Below, one piece after another: positions 21,517 to 33,444 of a DNA stretch of 40,606 nt. Within the stretch, counting starts at the first letter, position 1. Every line of letters begins with the position of its first letter. The DNA is taken from contig JAIXMQ010000126.1 of the NCBI GenBank assembly GCA_025716855.1, positions 1 through 40,606 of the forward strand. Direction: 5' to 3'. The translations under genes were made by a program, and so were the position numbers. Under the pieces are notes generated by a model. It was given only the letters and a program-made list of their open reading frames with translations, searched no databases and was not told the origin of the DNA. The DNA is from Pilaira anomala. Its lineage: Eukaryota > Mucoromycota > Mucoromycetes > Mucorales > Mucoraceae.

Positions 21517-23513
21517 ATGGTTCAAGCTGCCAAAAGAAAGAGAGCCAACTCTACTGTAAGTTTTATATAAGAGAGAGATAGAGAGAATTTACTAAATCTT
21601 TTTTATAGGCAGAGAACTTTAAAGATGTACGTCAAAAGATCAGAACTTTAGAAGCTGGTTTAAACGACAAGTCCAACTTGAACAGTATTGTAGAAATCTT
21701 TAAATACGCCAAAAGTGATAACGCTCAAATTGCACACGCTGCCATTCATGCTTTAAACAGAGTCTTTACTCATTTCTTGATGAATGGAGACCTTAAAAAG
21801 TTGAAAAATGTAGACGCTTCTTCGGCACAAGCCAAAGTTCAAATGTGGCTTCACGGGCAATACGTTGAATACCTCACCTTTGTACGTTCTTTATTATCGA
21901 GTGATGAACCAGGTCTTCAGTTACCTGCTCTCAATATTTTAATGTCAAATATCAAGTCAGAATCCGAGAATTTGATGAATAATAGTGGTGCCTATCATTT
22001 CACTAATGATATTTATGGTCTTATTATCAAAGCCATTATTTTCAACACTAATTTTAATGAGCATTTGAGAAAGGAATTAGTTGAAAAGTATTTGAATATT
22101 TATGATGATTTAAGACATTATTTTATGAAGGATGCAGCGTAAGTGTGTTATTGATGGATTAGAGAAATAGAGATATTGACTTAAATATATAGAGCATTGA
22201 TGGAACAAGCATATGAGAAAAAGGAAGCTTTAAGAAAGAGCAAAAAGAACAAGAGTACAGAACCTGAAGAAGATCTCGGTTTAGTTGCCAAGAATGTATT
22301 TTCTATTTTAGAAAATATTCGTACAATGCCAACTGAAGCATCTGAAATTGATGAATTCTGGACAGTAAATCCAAGAAAGTATGAGGCTAAACCAGAAAAG
22401 ACAAAGACAGATGATTTATTAGGTGATGAAGGATTATTGTCCGATTCAGAGATTGAAGAGGATGAACCAGTAGCAGCAGTTCAAAAGGGTAGTGGAGGAA
22501 AACAACAAAAGAAGTATAAAAAGAGAAAGCATCCACTTCTTCAATTGGGTGTTCATCAGCGTGGATTCTCAGATTGTTGGATCTCCATGTTAAAGTTACC
22601 CTTAACGGAAGAAATGTATAAAAAGATCTTGTTGATTTTACATAAGCGTATCTTGCCTCATATGTATGAACCCAAGTTATTAATGGATTTCTTGACTGAA
22701 TCTTATAATGTTGGTGGTGCTGTCAGTTTATTAGCCTTGAATGGTTTATTCACCTTAATCACTGAACATAACTTGTAAGTAATATACATATATGTATATC
22801 TATATAAATTTGAAAAGATATATTAACATTTAAAAAATTAGGGATTATCCTGATTTCTATAAAAAGCTTTATTCTTTATTGGATAGAAACTTAATGCATG
22901 TTAAATATAGATCTCGTTTCTTCCGATTATTAGACCTTTTCTTATCATCTGCGTAAGTAAAATGTTTTAATTATAATAATAATTAATACTAACCTATATA
23001 ATTAGATATCTTCCTGCTGCCTTAATTGCATCATTTATTAAACGTATGGCACGTTTATCATTAACTGCACCACCTGCCGCTTGTGTTATTATCATTCCCT
23101 TCATTTATAACCTTTTGAAACGTCATCCTACATGTATGGTATTGATCCACAGTAACAAGACAGTTCAGGAACATAACGATCCCTTTGATATGGATATGTT
23201 GGATCCTTATGAATGTAAGGCCATCGATTCCTCTCTTTGGGAAGTACAAACCTTGAGTCAACATTATTATGCCAATGTTTCTACACTTGCTAAAATCTTT
23301 GGTGAACAATTCTTGAAACCTAAGTATAACCTTGAAGATTTCTTGGATCATACCTATGCAACTGTAAGTTAAATTAAATTGTAGTTTGTATATAATGAAA
23401 CTAAACTTTTTTTTTTCGATGTATAGTTCTTCACTACAGAAATTGATCGTAAGAGAAAGAAGGAACCAGCATTGGCTATTGCAAAGCCTTCCGCCATTGT
23501 TTGGGAAATCTAG
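21517..23513 (+). CDS. NOC4: Nucleolar complex protein 4 (NOC4)
   Basis: NOC4 pairs with NOP14 in the nucleolus and is needed for maturation and export of 40S subunits. Six exons: 21517..21555, 21609..22138, 22193..22774, 22842..22952, 23006..23363, 23427..23513; 568 aa. The first exon encodes only MVQAAKRKRANST, a basic nuclear-type start. Exon 3 has an acidic/Lys-rich insert (about residues 260-300) before the conserved CBF/NOC domain, which begins around HQRGFSDCWISMLKLPL. The domain goes on through LLALNGLFTLITEHNLDYPD, FYKKLYSLLDRNLMHVKYRS and LPAALIASFIKRMARLSLTA, and on to LHS-type sequences such as VLIHSNK near the end. Every splice join preserves this conserved reading. All introns are short and five of five use GTAAGT or a close match. 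Convergent with VMA2, stops 219 nt apart. Confidence 0.95.
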
Positions 23514-23732
23514 ATTTGACAATACCACATCCCACACACACACACACACATGCAACATAAAATAATGATAATAATAAAATAAAAAAAAATAGATTTGTAA
23601 TATATATTTATTGAAACAAAACAATGTCTTTTTTTTTTCTCGTTTTAGCATATAAACAAAAAAGGGTGAGGTAGTCAGTAGGGGGGAATCAACAACAAGG
23701 TTTTTTTTTAAAAAAAATCAGAATGTTTTCTT

Positions 23733-25730
<1,998 letters not shown>

Positions 25731-26002
25731 TTTTTTAATAGTGTATGTATATATAAAAAATAAAAATAAAAAAAAGATAAACGTAAAAAAAAAAGAAGGG
25801 GATTTGTTGTTTGAAAGGCTTTTTTTTTCAGTGTCGTTTCATCTTTATGGGCGCCGATATAAAAATAAAGACATCATCATCATCATTCTCTCTTTTTTAG
25901 GTGTTCACGAAACTCCAAATTTAAAAGTAGCACAAATCTACCATAAACTGGTTAGATACAGATAATTTTACTAAAATACCTCATTTCTTCATTACCTTTA
26001 AA
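25731..26002. other. VMA2 5' flank
   Basis: Upstream region of VMA2, with A-rich runs near 25757-25795. No gene seen. Confidence 0.5.
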
Positions 26003-26980
26003 ATGAGTGGTAAGTCCCGGTCATGCTCTTCTGTTTTTTGCTTACTTACTCGCGTTGAAAGTGATGATATTAAAACGGTTACTAATAAAAAGTGTTTTAT
26101 TCATCAATCAGTAACAACGAAAAGAAGTGGAATATACCTGTGTTCATATGATGCAAAGAAAAAATAGGTTTTTCAAAATGATGTCAATGTAAATTTCGTG
26201 AATTTAGTTTTTTGTTCAGCTACTTTTTTAAGGCACAAATAAGGTTGCTGATCGCTCATGAAAGCTGGCCCAACACTTCCTTTTTTCTATATACCAATGA
26301 TAAATAAATAAAATTGTTTTGCACGAACATGCTGTTCTAACGGAGGTTCCTGATGGTAAGATAACATTTCATAACCGCAGTAGCTTTATCGCAAAGTATT
26401 TCATTGTCTAATAAAACTCAATAACAAATGCTATTTTTTCTGCAGTTACTTGGGCTAATCGACTGCATACATTAAGTATAGAAGAGGTGGCTGTCGAAGA
26501 TCTGTTCCTTTTTTTGTTGACAATTCTTTGTCTTTTCGCACTTTAAATAACGAGAATTAAAGAGTAGAACTTCTTGGCTTAAGTCTGTGCCTAGACTTAA
26601 TCATCCGTAGTATGATTATTTTACGTTTACAAATCATGGGTTCTTGCTTCATTATCCATGTCTCAACAAGGTTCCATTTCAATACCAGCATATATGATCA
26701 CTGTATCTCTTTTAACGACAAAGTACAAGCAGTTGAAGGATCTACGTCAGTCTCAGGACGTAGCTGCTCAACTACGGCAACGATTAGAGCTGGCGTAAAA
26801 AGAATATTTTATCCGTGACTCAAAAACCAGCAGTACAAGTAGCCAGAAAAGATGCCGTCCGCCTTTAGCCCAACTGCTCAATTTACTGTGATTCTGAAGG
26901 CGGTCTGCCAAGTTTCTTGATAAAAAAATCTTGTCGGATCATCGACAACAAGGTACTCCCGTTAAAAGAGATATTCTTTC
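26003..26980 (+). pseudogene. Decayed coding remnant of unknown family
   Basis: Several protein-like pieces in order but out of frame with one another. A possible start exon ATGAGTG with a good donor is at 26003-26009. HEHAVLTEVPD at about 26322-26355 joins through a canonical intron (donor 26356, acceptor CTGCAG ending 26445) to VTWANRLHTLSIEEVAVEDL. Further on, 26690-26860 has a heptad-like piece, TTKYKQLKDLRQSQDVAAQL, followed by a TAA where CAA would keep the frame (AQKEYFIRD). No continuous model can be built. I do not recognise the family; it may be an unrelated upstream gene or the 5' part of the repeated family that follows. Confidence 0.35.
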
Positions 26981-27104
26981 CTGAGTGATAGCAATGTCAA
27001 ATTGAATATTGTAGAAAACAGCTGTCTCTTCTTCTCTTATAAACCTGGATGATAAGATACTCGCGTGTCTCGTCGATAAACACAAGAGATCTTGGCACAT
27101 AACT

Positions 27105-27716
27105 CTAATGAACTGCTGCAGTTAATACAGCAATCATGGTTATTAATAACCTCTTCCTTGACGTTAACGACATCATTGGCTTCAAATGGTAGGAATTAAT
27201 CTTTATATCACTTTAATACGTGTTAAAAATGGTTTCTTTTTTAATAGGTATGAAGTGCGAACACACTTGACCAAAAATCAGAAGTGGGATGGAGTTGGGT
27301 TTAATATTACCGATCAAAAATCGGCACCTATTTTAATCGAGTTCTCCAAAAGAATTGATTTCAACAACCATGATACAAAAGAAAACAATGATGCTAATAA
27401 TCTATCTTTCCCATGTAAAAAATCAATAGATTATATTACTGCTAGAACTTATTTGACTTTACCAGTACTAGAGTTCGTAGTACGTTTTTACGGTTTGTAA
27501 GTTTCATTAGTGGTTATTGTTTGGCGTGCGCACTAATTTTGATATTACTTTTATAGACTCTCGTATTTACTTTGATTCAGTCATCAAGTTGTATGAAGAC
27601 CTTTATATCCGCAGAATCTATAGTCTAGTACCAATTCCCATCAGACCTGCCTTACCTCAAGAATTTCTGGCCAAAGCAGAGGATATGTATAAGAAATGCA
27701 GTAGTTACTTTGATTA
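27105..27716 (+). pseudogene. Copy 1 of a tandem unrecognised family (3' part)
   Basis: The 3' half of a gene homologous to the copy just downstream. TAAVNTAIMVINNLFLDVND followed by IIGFKW aligns with TAAANTIIIILSNIFLNIND then IIGFKW in copy 2, without gaps over about 90 nt. After a probable intron (27187-27247) it continues YEVRTHLTKNQKWDGVGFNI, then SAPILIEFSKRIDFNNHDTK. A second intron (donor at TACG|GTTTGT, acceptor TTATAG ending 27556) gives VVRFYDSRIYFDSVIKLYED, then IPIRPALPQEFLAKAEDMYK, ending at a TAA at 27714. Upstream of 27105 the frame is closed by several stops and I cannot find the N-terminal half, so the gene is broken. The fold and role are unknown. Confidence 0.55.
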
Positions 27717-27815
27717 AGAAGGCTGATAAAAATCAAGAGTATTATCTGATAATAACAAATGCTTAAACGGATGCTTGGGTATAGAAAATGTTCTGCCTGA
27801 GCGTGTTAGGGACAG

Positions 27816-28895
27816 ATGACTGTCAGCGAGGGAAGCGAATATAGAGTAAATAAAACTTTTTGGCAAGCCTGTTCGAAGTACTGGGACTCCAGATATGTGT
27901 CAATAAACAAGTCAGATTTACGTGATGAATCAGAACAAGTCATCAAAGATTTTCAAGATGGTGTTTTTGGCTCAGCTAAAAAAAAAAGTGAGTACTTGAG
28001 ACTTTGTTTATTGGTATCCAAACTAATTTGTAACATAATAGACCAAAGCAAATTATGCTTCGGAACAGTACGCTTATAGTTTTTCCACTACAAATATTCA
28101 ACCAGATATTACTATTGAACAGTTTGACATTGGCAATCATTTGAAATGAAGACCAAATGCAATTCAAAATGTAGGTGTGTTCATTTTTAAATATGCGATA
28201 TAAAAAGTATATTTATAATGTTGTTTCTAAAAGGTTTTCAGGAACCCCCTCTCCTAAACTTGGATGACGAGAAACTCCCGGGTCTATTGGATACAAGAAT
28301 ATTAGAAGAAATTAAAAACGGATCCAATTTGGATCCTTATACATTTGATGAAGCTGCTACTTCATTACTGGATAAAATTGATCAATGCGTATCAAGCTCC
28401 ATAAAACTAAGAAAGATTATCAGAAACACATTGGAGATAATTGTGATTTCGATTTGATGAAAATATACCAAACCAATTTCATTGAGGCGCTTTTAAATCA
28501 CTGGTAAAAAAAATTTCGGCGTAGTAGTGCATATCTATTCCTTTTTTTTTTTTTTTTTTCTTTATAGCTTAAATTTAATAGATAGTCCTCTCGGTCCTTT
28601 ACTTGGTGTACAGCTTGAGCGAACTGCAGCAGCCAATACCATTATCATCATTCTAAGCAATATCTTCCTTAATATCAACGACATAATAGGTTTTAAATGG
28701 CAAGAATTAAACTTTGACTGAGAATCAAAAATAAATTTAGTAAAAACTGACGTCCATAAATTGACGCCTATTCTAATCGATTTCTCAAGAGGAATCGAGT
28801 TTAACAACAATGAAATAAAAGAAAGTCATGATGTCAATAAGCTGAGTTCTGCTTGTAAAAGAATATACCACAGCTACAACTGATGTAACTGTGTA
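27816..28895 (+). pseudogene. Copy 2 of the tandem unrecognised family (decayed)
   Basis: Starts at ATG 27816 with a well-formed N-terminal region (VNKTFWQACSKYWDSRYVSI, DGVFGSAKKKSEYLRLCLLV). The frame slips at about 28065, where the sense continues in another frame as YAYSFSTTNIQPDITIEQFD. It continues around 28240 as GFQEPPLLNLDDEKLPGLLD, shifts again at about 28410 to KKDYQKHIGDNCDFDLMKIY, and crosses a good intron (28505-28567) into LNLIDSPLGPLLGVQLERTA. It meets a TGA after FKWQELNFD, then LTPILIDFSRGIEFNNNEIK in frame, and fades by about 28895. Two frameshifts and at least one stop make it a pseudogene. It shows the probable full order of the family, which I do not recognise; from memory it resembles multi-copy hypothetical proteins of Mucorales. 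Confidence 0.55.
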
Positions 28896-28897
28896 CT

Positions 28898-28933
28898 AAG
28901 CCAATCTGAAAAGGAAAAATCTCAAATTGGCTT
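28898..28933. repeat. Imperfect 12-bp inverted repeat
   Basis: AAGCCAATCTGA (28898-28909) and TCAAATTGGCTT (28922-28933) form a stem with 11 of 12 pairs and a 12-nt loop, exactly where homology to the upstream pseudogene copy is lost. Confidence 0.6.
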
Positions 28934-29782
28934 GGACTGAAAACCGTAGTACATATTTTGCATTTAAAAAAACCAGCATAAAACAACAACTCGGGATGGT
29001 CAAGAACCTTCATAGTTTATGATGAATGAATATAGTTATACTAAAAAAAAAAATTGTATTGTACTAAGTGGGGCTTTCTCTGTTTTTTTTAATTTGCTTT
29101 ATATATTATCGTAAATTAAAGAAGTGATTACACACAACCAAAGAAAAGTCTCTACGTCAGATAATAAAGTTTAAAAAAACTTTATTCGATTACATTACAC
29201 TTTTATCAAGTGACAAATATGAAAAAAAAAGGAAAATAAACATATACGCACCGACCAGATGAAGAAAAAAAAAACACAAAGAAAAATAGGGCAGTGTTTG
29301 TTGACATAAATAAGCCAAAGGTTACCCAGATCCTTATTATTGCATGAAAAAAGTGTTTTTAACGATCTGCCAAGGAAAAATTCAGGGGTTCTTTTTAACT
29401 TCTTTTTTTAAATCATCCCTTAATTTTATGCAGTAATTCAATTTTTTATCTCTGAAAAAAAAAAGAGAAGAAGAAAGCTTTCAGGATGAAGTATGTACAT
29501 AACAACAAAACGGTAATTTGTATATATGTACATACAATACAGCTTTTTTTTTCGCATGCATTAAAGTTATTTTGTATTATGTTCTTGTGATTTTCCGTAT
29601 ATAATATAAACTTATTGAAAAAAAGCTAATATAAACAATACGTATAGATGGTTCTATTTAATCAAGGGTTCTCCTGAATTACATTAAGACATACTTTCAC
29701 TTTTTTTTTTTTTTTTTAGTCTCTCTCCTTTCTTTTCCTTTTCTTACATTACATTAGTTCATTTCAAAGATAAAGATAAAAA
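28934..29782. other. Gene-poor intergenic stretch
   Basis: No gene recognised. A/T homopolymers are frequent; a 17-nt T run at 29701-29718 followed by pyrimidine-rich sequence leads into the F-box gene start. Confidence 0.5.
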
Positions 29783-31774
29783 ATGCAAAATATACCAATT
29801 GAATTACTACTTGTCATTTTTCGTTTATTAAAACGAAAAAATTTAAATCAATGTATGCAGGTTTCAAAATCATGGTATAACTTGGTGTTACCACTTTATT
29901 TTGAAGAGATCCCATTTCATGCTTCTAGTATTCGATTAGTGAAATCACAATTAAGTGAAGGAGGAGGAGGAGTAGGAGTAGGAGGAATAGCAAGCAGAAC
30001 AACAAGTCAACAGTATTTTCGCTCTGGGGTATTTACAAAGAAACTAAAGATACAATTTGACAGTGGATCATTTCCAAGTGATGATAACAACAATGAATTG
30101 GATTCATTTCGATTTACAGGCACGGAACTGATTGAATTATTTTCTTATCTACCTCAACTTACAGTATTTGATGCAACGTCTAGTCATTACTTCATGTATT
30201 ATATGGAATGCCTAGCCAATCATAAGCAAAAGGGTGCAGCAGGACCAAGATTAGAAGAAATTTCATGTGATATGCATGAAGGATCATTTTTAAAAAACCT
30301 GGAAGCATGTTATAATTATCGAGATTCGATTACACGTCTCAAGACAGTTTATAATGTGTTTTCTCAACATGTTCAAAACGATATTAGATTTATTCAGCTT
30401 TTATCTGGATTTAAACGTTTGACGCATCTTGACTTTTATAATGAAACGTTGGGAAGTCGGTTAACTCCTTTTGATATACAACGTGTTTGTCCTAATTTGG
30501 TTCAATTCAAATTCTTTATGGAAGATAGTTTCTTTGTTGATGAAGAAGAAAAAAGAAGAAGCAAGTGCATTCGGTCGCAGCAACAGCAAGAACAACAAGT
30601 TCTTATTCAAAGGCTTGAACTCAATATACCCGCTCTCACTCGTTCTTATATCAAGTATATTACAAGTTTTGTACCTTATCAACTTGAATCTGTTTCAATT
30701 CATTTACAACGTGTTGATTTAAATCATAGTATTTCACAACTTGGAAAAGAATCTATCATGTACTTAGCAAGTTATCTAAGTCAAATTAAAACCAGTCGAC
30801 TCTCATTTTGTCACCCTGTACAACCACAACAACAACAACCACAACAACAACAACAACACGTATTATATGAACAACAACAAGTAGTAGAAAGTTTAAAGAT
30901 GACACAATTCTATCAAGTCTTGGCAAAATTAAAAGGAAATAGAGATATGTACTGTACAGCTTCATTTGATGACTTTTATCCAAATGAGACAGAGATTCAA
31001 GTGAAGGATAATAATCGCTTGTATTTTAAATATGGATTAGATTATGAAGATTATGTTTATCATCAGCATCATCGTCAACAACAAGTTCATTTACCGAATA
31101 AAAAGTATTCAATTATGGGACCTGATTGTATTCATCAATTGAATTTTACAGTTCGACTTGAAAATGAAGATACTTTATGTCATTTACTTGACTATGTATT
31201 AAATCATTGTCCTTACCTGCAAAAGTTTACTTTGGAGAATAATAACTGTCAAATATTTGGGTCCTCACTTGTAGAACAACCAGTATCAACGACAAGAAGT
31301 TTACATGATAGTTTGAAAAGACTCAAGTTCGTTGGTATGACACTTTCGAATCGACAGATTGAACTGATTCAAAGAAGGTTACCAGGTGTAGAAGAAATGA
31401 TTTGTGAATTAGGGGATGAATATTATAATAACTTTAGTAACCCAAAGAACGTCAATATAGAGTTAGATATGACGGGATTGAAACAACTGAGAAAGTTTTA
31501 CTTGGATATTCGAACGATGGTGAATACAAACTTGTATTTTCATCACTTGTTTATTCATTTAAAATATTCGGATAAACAGGACTTGTATTTTAGTATTCAA
31601 CGCCTTGCTGGTGGTGACAATGATTATAGTTTTAAACCAGTCAGTTTATCGTTTATAGAAGAAGATACTAGATCACTTTCTACTTGTATGGTTTCTATTT
31701 ATTGTCATGCAATTCAAAACATCATTTTAACTTGTAATAATAATAATACAGTCATTGCAGAAATTCGCAATTAA
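29783..31774 (+). CDS. F-box protein with probable LRR-like C-terminal region
   Basis: Probable substrate receptor of an SCF ubiquitin ligase. A single exon of 663 codons. Residues 4-45 form an F-box: IPIELLLVIFRLLKRKNLNQ, then CMQVSKSWYNLVLPLYFEEI. The L/P-x-E-L-L-x-x-I-F start and the V-S-K-x-W-Y-x-L end are typical. The rest has irregular leucine-rich segments such as GFKRLTHLDFYNETLG, CPNLVQFKFF, LDYVLNHCPYLQKFTLENNN and LKRLKFVGMTLSNRQIELIQ, as in the many fungal F-box proteins with degenerate LRRs. Low-complexity insertions interrupt it: a Gly-rich run (about 56-68) and a polyGln tract (about residues 350-375, CAA codons). Large F-box families of this type are common in Mucorales. No substrate can be inferred. 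It is followed by the thioesterase gene after 103 nt. Confidence 0.8.
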   Translation: MQNIPIELLLVIFRLLKRKNLNQCMQVSKSWYNLVLPLYFEEIPFHASSIRLVKSQLSEGGGGVGVGGIASRTTSQQYFRSGVFTKKLKIQFDSGSFPSDDNNNELDSFRFTGTELIELFSYLPQLTVFDATSSHYFMYYMECLANHKQKGAAGPRLEEISCDMHEGSFLKNLEACYNYRDSITRLKTVYNVFSQHVQNDIRFIQLLSGFKRLTHLDFYNETLGSRLTPFDIQRVCPNLVQFKFFMEDSFFVDEEEKRRSKCIRSQQQQEQQVLIQRLELNIPALTRSYIKYITSFVPYQLESVSIHLQRVDLNHSISQLGKESIMYLASYLSQIKTSRLSFCHPVQPQQQQPQQQQQHVLYEQQQVVESLKMTQFYQVLAKLKGNRDMYCTASFDDFYPNETEIQVKDNNRLYFKYGLDYEDYVYHQHHRQQQVHLPNKKYSIMGPDCIHQLNFTVRLENEDTLCHLLDYVLNHCPYLQKFTLENNNCQIFGSSLVEQPVSTTRSLHDSLKRLKFVGMTLSNRQIELIQRRLPGVEEMICELGDEYYNNFSNPKNVNIELDMTGLKQLRKFYLDIRTMVNTNLYFHHLFIHLKYSDKQDLYFSIQRLAGGDNDYSFKPVSLSFIEEDTRSLSTCMVSIYCHAIQNIILTCNNNNTVIAEIRN

Positions 31775-31877
31775 TAATGCGGGGAATTAAATAAAATGTG
31801 TTGCTTATACCTTTTTTTTTTTTTTCTTTCTTATCTCTTTTTCTTTCTTCTTTAAGTATTTCTTATATTAAAAAAAA

Positions 31878-32748
31878 ATGAAAAGTATACCAACAGAAGC
31901 ACTTGCGATTGGTGTACCTATTGGGTTGTTATTAGCAGCGCATTTAAAATCTTTACCGTTTGCTTATACCATACGATCCTGGTTCTTATTAAGAGCTTTA
32001 ATGAAGCGAGCAAAAGAAAATCAAATGAAACCTGATCGTATGTGTGTGTATCTGATAATATTTTATAATTAAAACTAACTATTATTCAAGCTTTATTTTC
32101 TATCATCTCCCAAGATCATCGTTGTTATTTAGATGATATTGATTATAACCAACATATGGTATGCATCTTTTTTCTTTATTTATAAATGATTATATTATTC
32201 ATCTTATTTTACCATGTTTTTAGAATAATGGGTAACGTGAGAAAACCCCCCCTCCCCCGCACCCAAGTGTAATAGTAAAATAGTGATTTTTTTTTCTAAA
32301 CATTTTTTTGTACAGTATGTATAATAAGATACTTGATTTCAGTCGAATTCATTTACTATATACACTTTTTCCACGTGTGATGATGGAACCTGATCAACAT
32401 ATCTTTGGACACAGTGCAGGCGTGGTGACACTATTTCGAAAAGAGATACTTCCGTTTACGAAATATACAGTTCAAAGTCGATTATATACATGGAATGATA
32501 AATGGGTATTTCTTCAACATCGATTTATTATAAAGGAAACAAACGAGATTGCATGCTTCGCGTTTAGTAAGATTGTGTTTAAAAAGGTATCAGGGAAGAC
32601 GGTAACACCTAAAGAAGTTTTAGAATTATGCGGTCATCATTTTGATGAGAATGTAGAACAGAGAAGAGCTTATAATTGGGAAACGGCTCAACATATATTA
32701 AATCTGGATAAAATAAGAACGGATCCATATTCATGGTCAAATTTATAA
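31878..32748 (+). CDS. THEM6-like hotdog thioesterase, membrane-anchored
   Basis: Four exons: 31878..32037, 32091..32158, 32224..32231 (8 nt), 32316..32748; 222 aa. Residues 8-25 form a hydrophobic N-terminal helix, a likely signal anchor as in THEM6 (an ER protein). The hotdog fold follows with the family pattern DDIDYNQHMNNGMYNKILDF, then SRIHLLYTLFPRVMMEPDQH, FGHSAGVVTLFRKEILPF and TKYTVQSRLYTWNDKWVFLQ. The 8-nt exon AATAATGG supplies the two asparagines of the conserved H-M-N-N-x-x-Y motif and keeps the frame; skipping it would delete the motif and shift the frame. Acyl-CoA thioesterase activity is expected from the fold but not proved for THEM6-type proteins. Neighbours lie close on the same strand (103 and 98 nt), with no functional link evident. 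Confidence 0.85.
32224..32231 (+). other. 8-nt microexon of the thioesterase gene
   Basis: AATAATGG is preceded by a T-rich acceptor (GTTTTTAG) and followed by a donor (GTAACG). It is flanked by introns of 65 nt and 84 nt. It encodes Asn-Asn plus two bases of a glycine codon within the conserved hotdog motif. Confidence 0.75.
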
Positions 32749-32846
32749 ATCACGTTACAAGTGCTGTGTGTGTACATACATTATAAAAAATAAATAAATA
32801 ATTTTTTTTTTTTTTTTTATTTCTTCTCATTCATTTGTAAATAAAA

Positions 32847-33420
32847 ATGTCATCACGTCCTTTGTCAGTATTAATTCCATCTTCTTGGTCTCAGCAAAAG
32901 AAAGGACCTGCTTCTATAAGATCCAATGCTTCTTCAACACAAGTTCATTCACCTTCTTGGTCTACTTTATCGTTTGACCAGTTATCGCTTTATGCTAGAA
33001 GAGCTTCAAACTCCAGTCTCACTTTACTGGCAAATAATAGTGATCAAGAAGACAAGAAAAGACGTCGTCAACGAGATAAAATTAATCAAAGTAATTTTAA
33101 ATAGTGTAGCCATAACAACAATTTTCTAATTTAATTTAATTTTTATATAAGCTATTCAAGGGTTTTCACAAATACTTTATATGGCATTAAACGATTGCTC
33201 GCTTGGATTTTATAGAATATCGGATCATATTTATCGTAAAGTACCGCGTATTGTAGAAACCAAAAAGAAATTAAGAAATTCGAGACAAAAAGTACAAGTA
33301 GCGATATCAGATATTGAAGATGTACGAAAGAATGTATGTGAGATTGAAAGGATTGAATCATTTTATAATATCAATAAAATGATTCAAAAGTCATTAGATA
33401 TACTAAAACAACGTACTTGA
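32847..33420 (+). CDS. BORCS8-like subunit (BLOC-1-related complex)
   Basis: Two exons, 32847..33090 and 33152..33420 with a 61-nt intron; 170 aa. The N-terminal 80 residues are Ser-rich, then basic (DKKRRRQRDK), and probably disordered. The second exon matches the BORCS8 pattern over its length. YMALNDCSLGFYRISDHIYR, then KVPRIVETKKKL, corresponds to the family's LANEPSVALYRLQEHVRR then SLPEL segment, and IERIESFYNINKMIQKSLDI to the SVYFRSVEGLLKQAISI end. It is largely helical and probably coiled coil. In animals BORC sits on lysosomes and recruits ARL8 and kinesin; a similar role in hyphal vacuole or endosome positioning is inference. Its stop is only 24 nt from the stop of the convergent glyoxalase II gene. 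Confidence 0.7.
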
Positions 33421-33444
33421 TTTTTATTATTATTAAAAGAGTTT

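Noticed and set aside
23061..23651. Minus-strand open frame of 196 codons overlapping the end of NOC4
   Set aside because: Antisense to NOC4 exons 5 and 6; composition is biased to Y, F and C and runs through an intron and a CA repeat.
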